NCBI RefSeq assembly: GCF_036324505.1
Contig: NC_086366.1
Span: 16,059,427-16,123,426, forward strand
Origin: Eleginops maclovinus
Lineage: Eukaryota; Chordata; Actinopteri; Perciformes; Eleginopidae
Length of the DNA: 64,000 bases
Reading direction: 5' to 3'
The position numbers and the translations under genes are program-made. Numbering within the stretch: position 1 is the stretch's first letter; each line of letters opens with the position of its first letter. Positions 63,943 to 64,000 of this stretch are shown here, piece after piece. Under the pieces are notes generated by a model that saw nothing but the letters and a program-made list of their open reading frames with translations, ran no database searches and was not told where the DNA came from.

Positions 63943-64000
63943 TGGGGGACAGGGAATAGGTGGTCGAGTGATAAACAGCTGGGCCTCTTATGGCCAGGGA
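63943..64000 (+). mobile_element. Possible tRNA-like SINE head, cut by window edge
   Basis: The last bases include GGTGGTCGAGTGATAAACAG and CTGGGCCTC, which resemble an A-box region of a tRNA-like (Leu/Ser-type) SINE head. The B box and body would lie beyond the end of the window, so this cannot be confirmed here. Confidence 0.35.

Overview
This window looks like intergenic or intronic DNA from a teleost fish. It contains no protein-coding host gene that I can support. The composition is AT-rich, CpG is scarce outside a few spots, long (CA)n/(GT)n and (GATA)n microsatellites are present, and the mobile elements are those typical of ray-finned fish: a Rex3-type RTE LINE, a BEL/Pao LTR retroelement, a Tc1-like DNA transposon, tRNA-derived SINEs, and small inverted-repeat elements. 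The Rex3 call is the strongest taxonomic clue. Positions 34736-34755 match exactly the sequence I remember for the widely used Rex3 fish primer RTX3-R3.

Layout. 1-5.8 kb: AT-rich sequence, no gene seen. 5.81-6.62 kb: a non-autonomous element with piggyBac-like ends and TTAA-type flanks, carrying a purine-rich minisatellite. 6.6-16.4 kb: mostly unique AT-rich DNA with weak repeat relics. 16.45-17.66 kb: a GATA/GACA microsatellite followed by the only clear CpG island, a good splice donor on the minus strand and a G-quadruplex motif. This is the best candidate for a promoter and first exon. 21.3 kb: a tRNA-derived SINE on the minus strand. 29.9-31.0 kb: a broken Tc1-like transposon abutting a ~310 bp repeat that recurs at 62.8 kb. 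32.5-36.0 kb: a full-span Rex3 LINE with 13-bp target-site duplications, several frame-breaking lesions, and a SINE nested in its endonuclease. 41.0-44.45 kb: a minus-strand BEL/Pao-like element with two LTRs, gag and protease remnants, and no reverse transcriptase or integrase. 46.5-47.8 kb: two LINE 3'-end fragments. 49.6-53.9 kb: three long CA/GT microsatellites and an inverted-repeat MITE. 53.9-64 kb: mostly unique sequence with one weak exon candidate near 60.1 kb, the second repeat copy, and a possible SINE head at the right edge.

No tRNA or rRNA gene, CRISPR array, bacterial operon or intact transposon-coded enzyme was seen, so the genes do not form a working system. Each mobile element that encoded a protein is visibly disabled. 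The points most worth follow-up are the CpG island with its donor site, the piggyBac-like MITE, the RT-less BEL element, the 310 bp repeat pair, and the candidate exon at 60.03-60.23 kb. All element names come from recalled family features, not from database searches.
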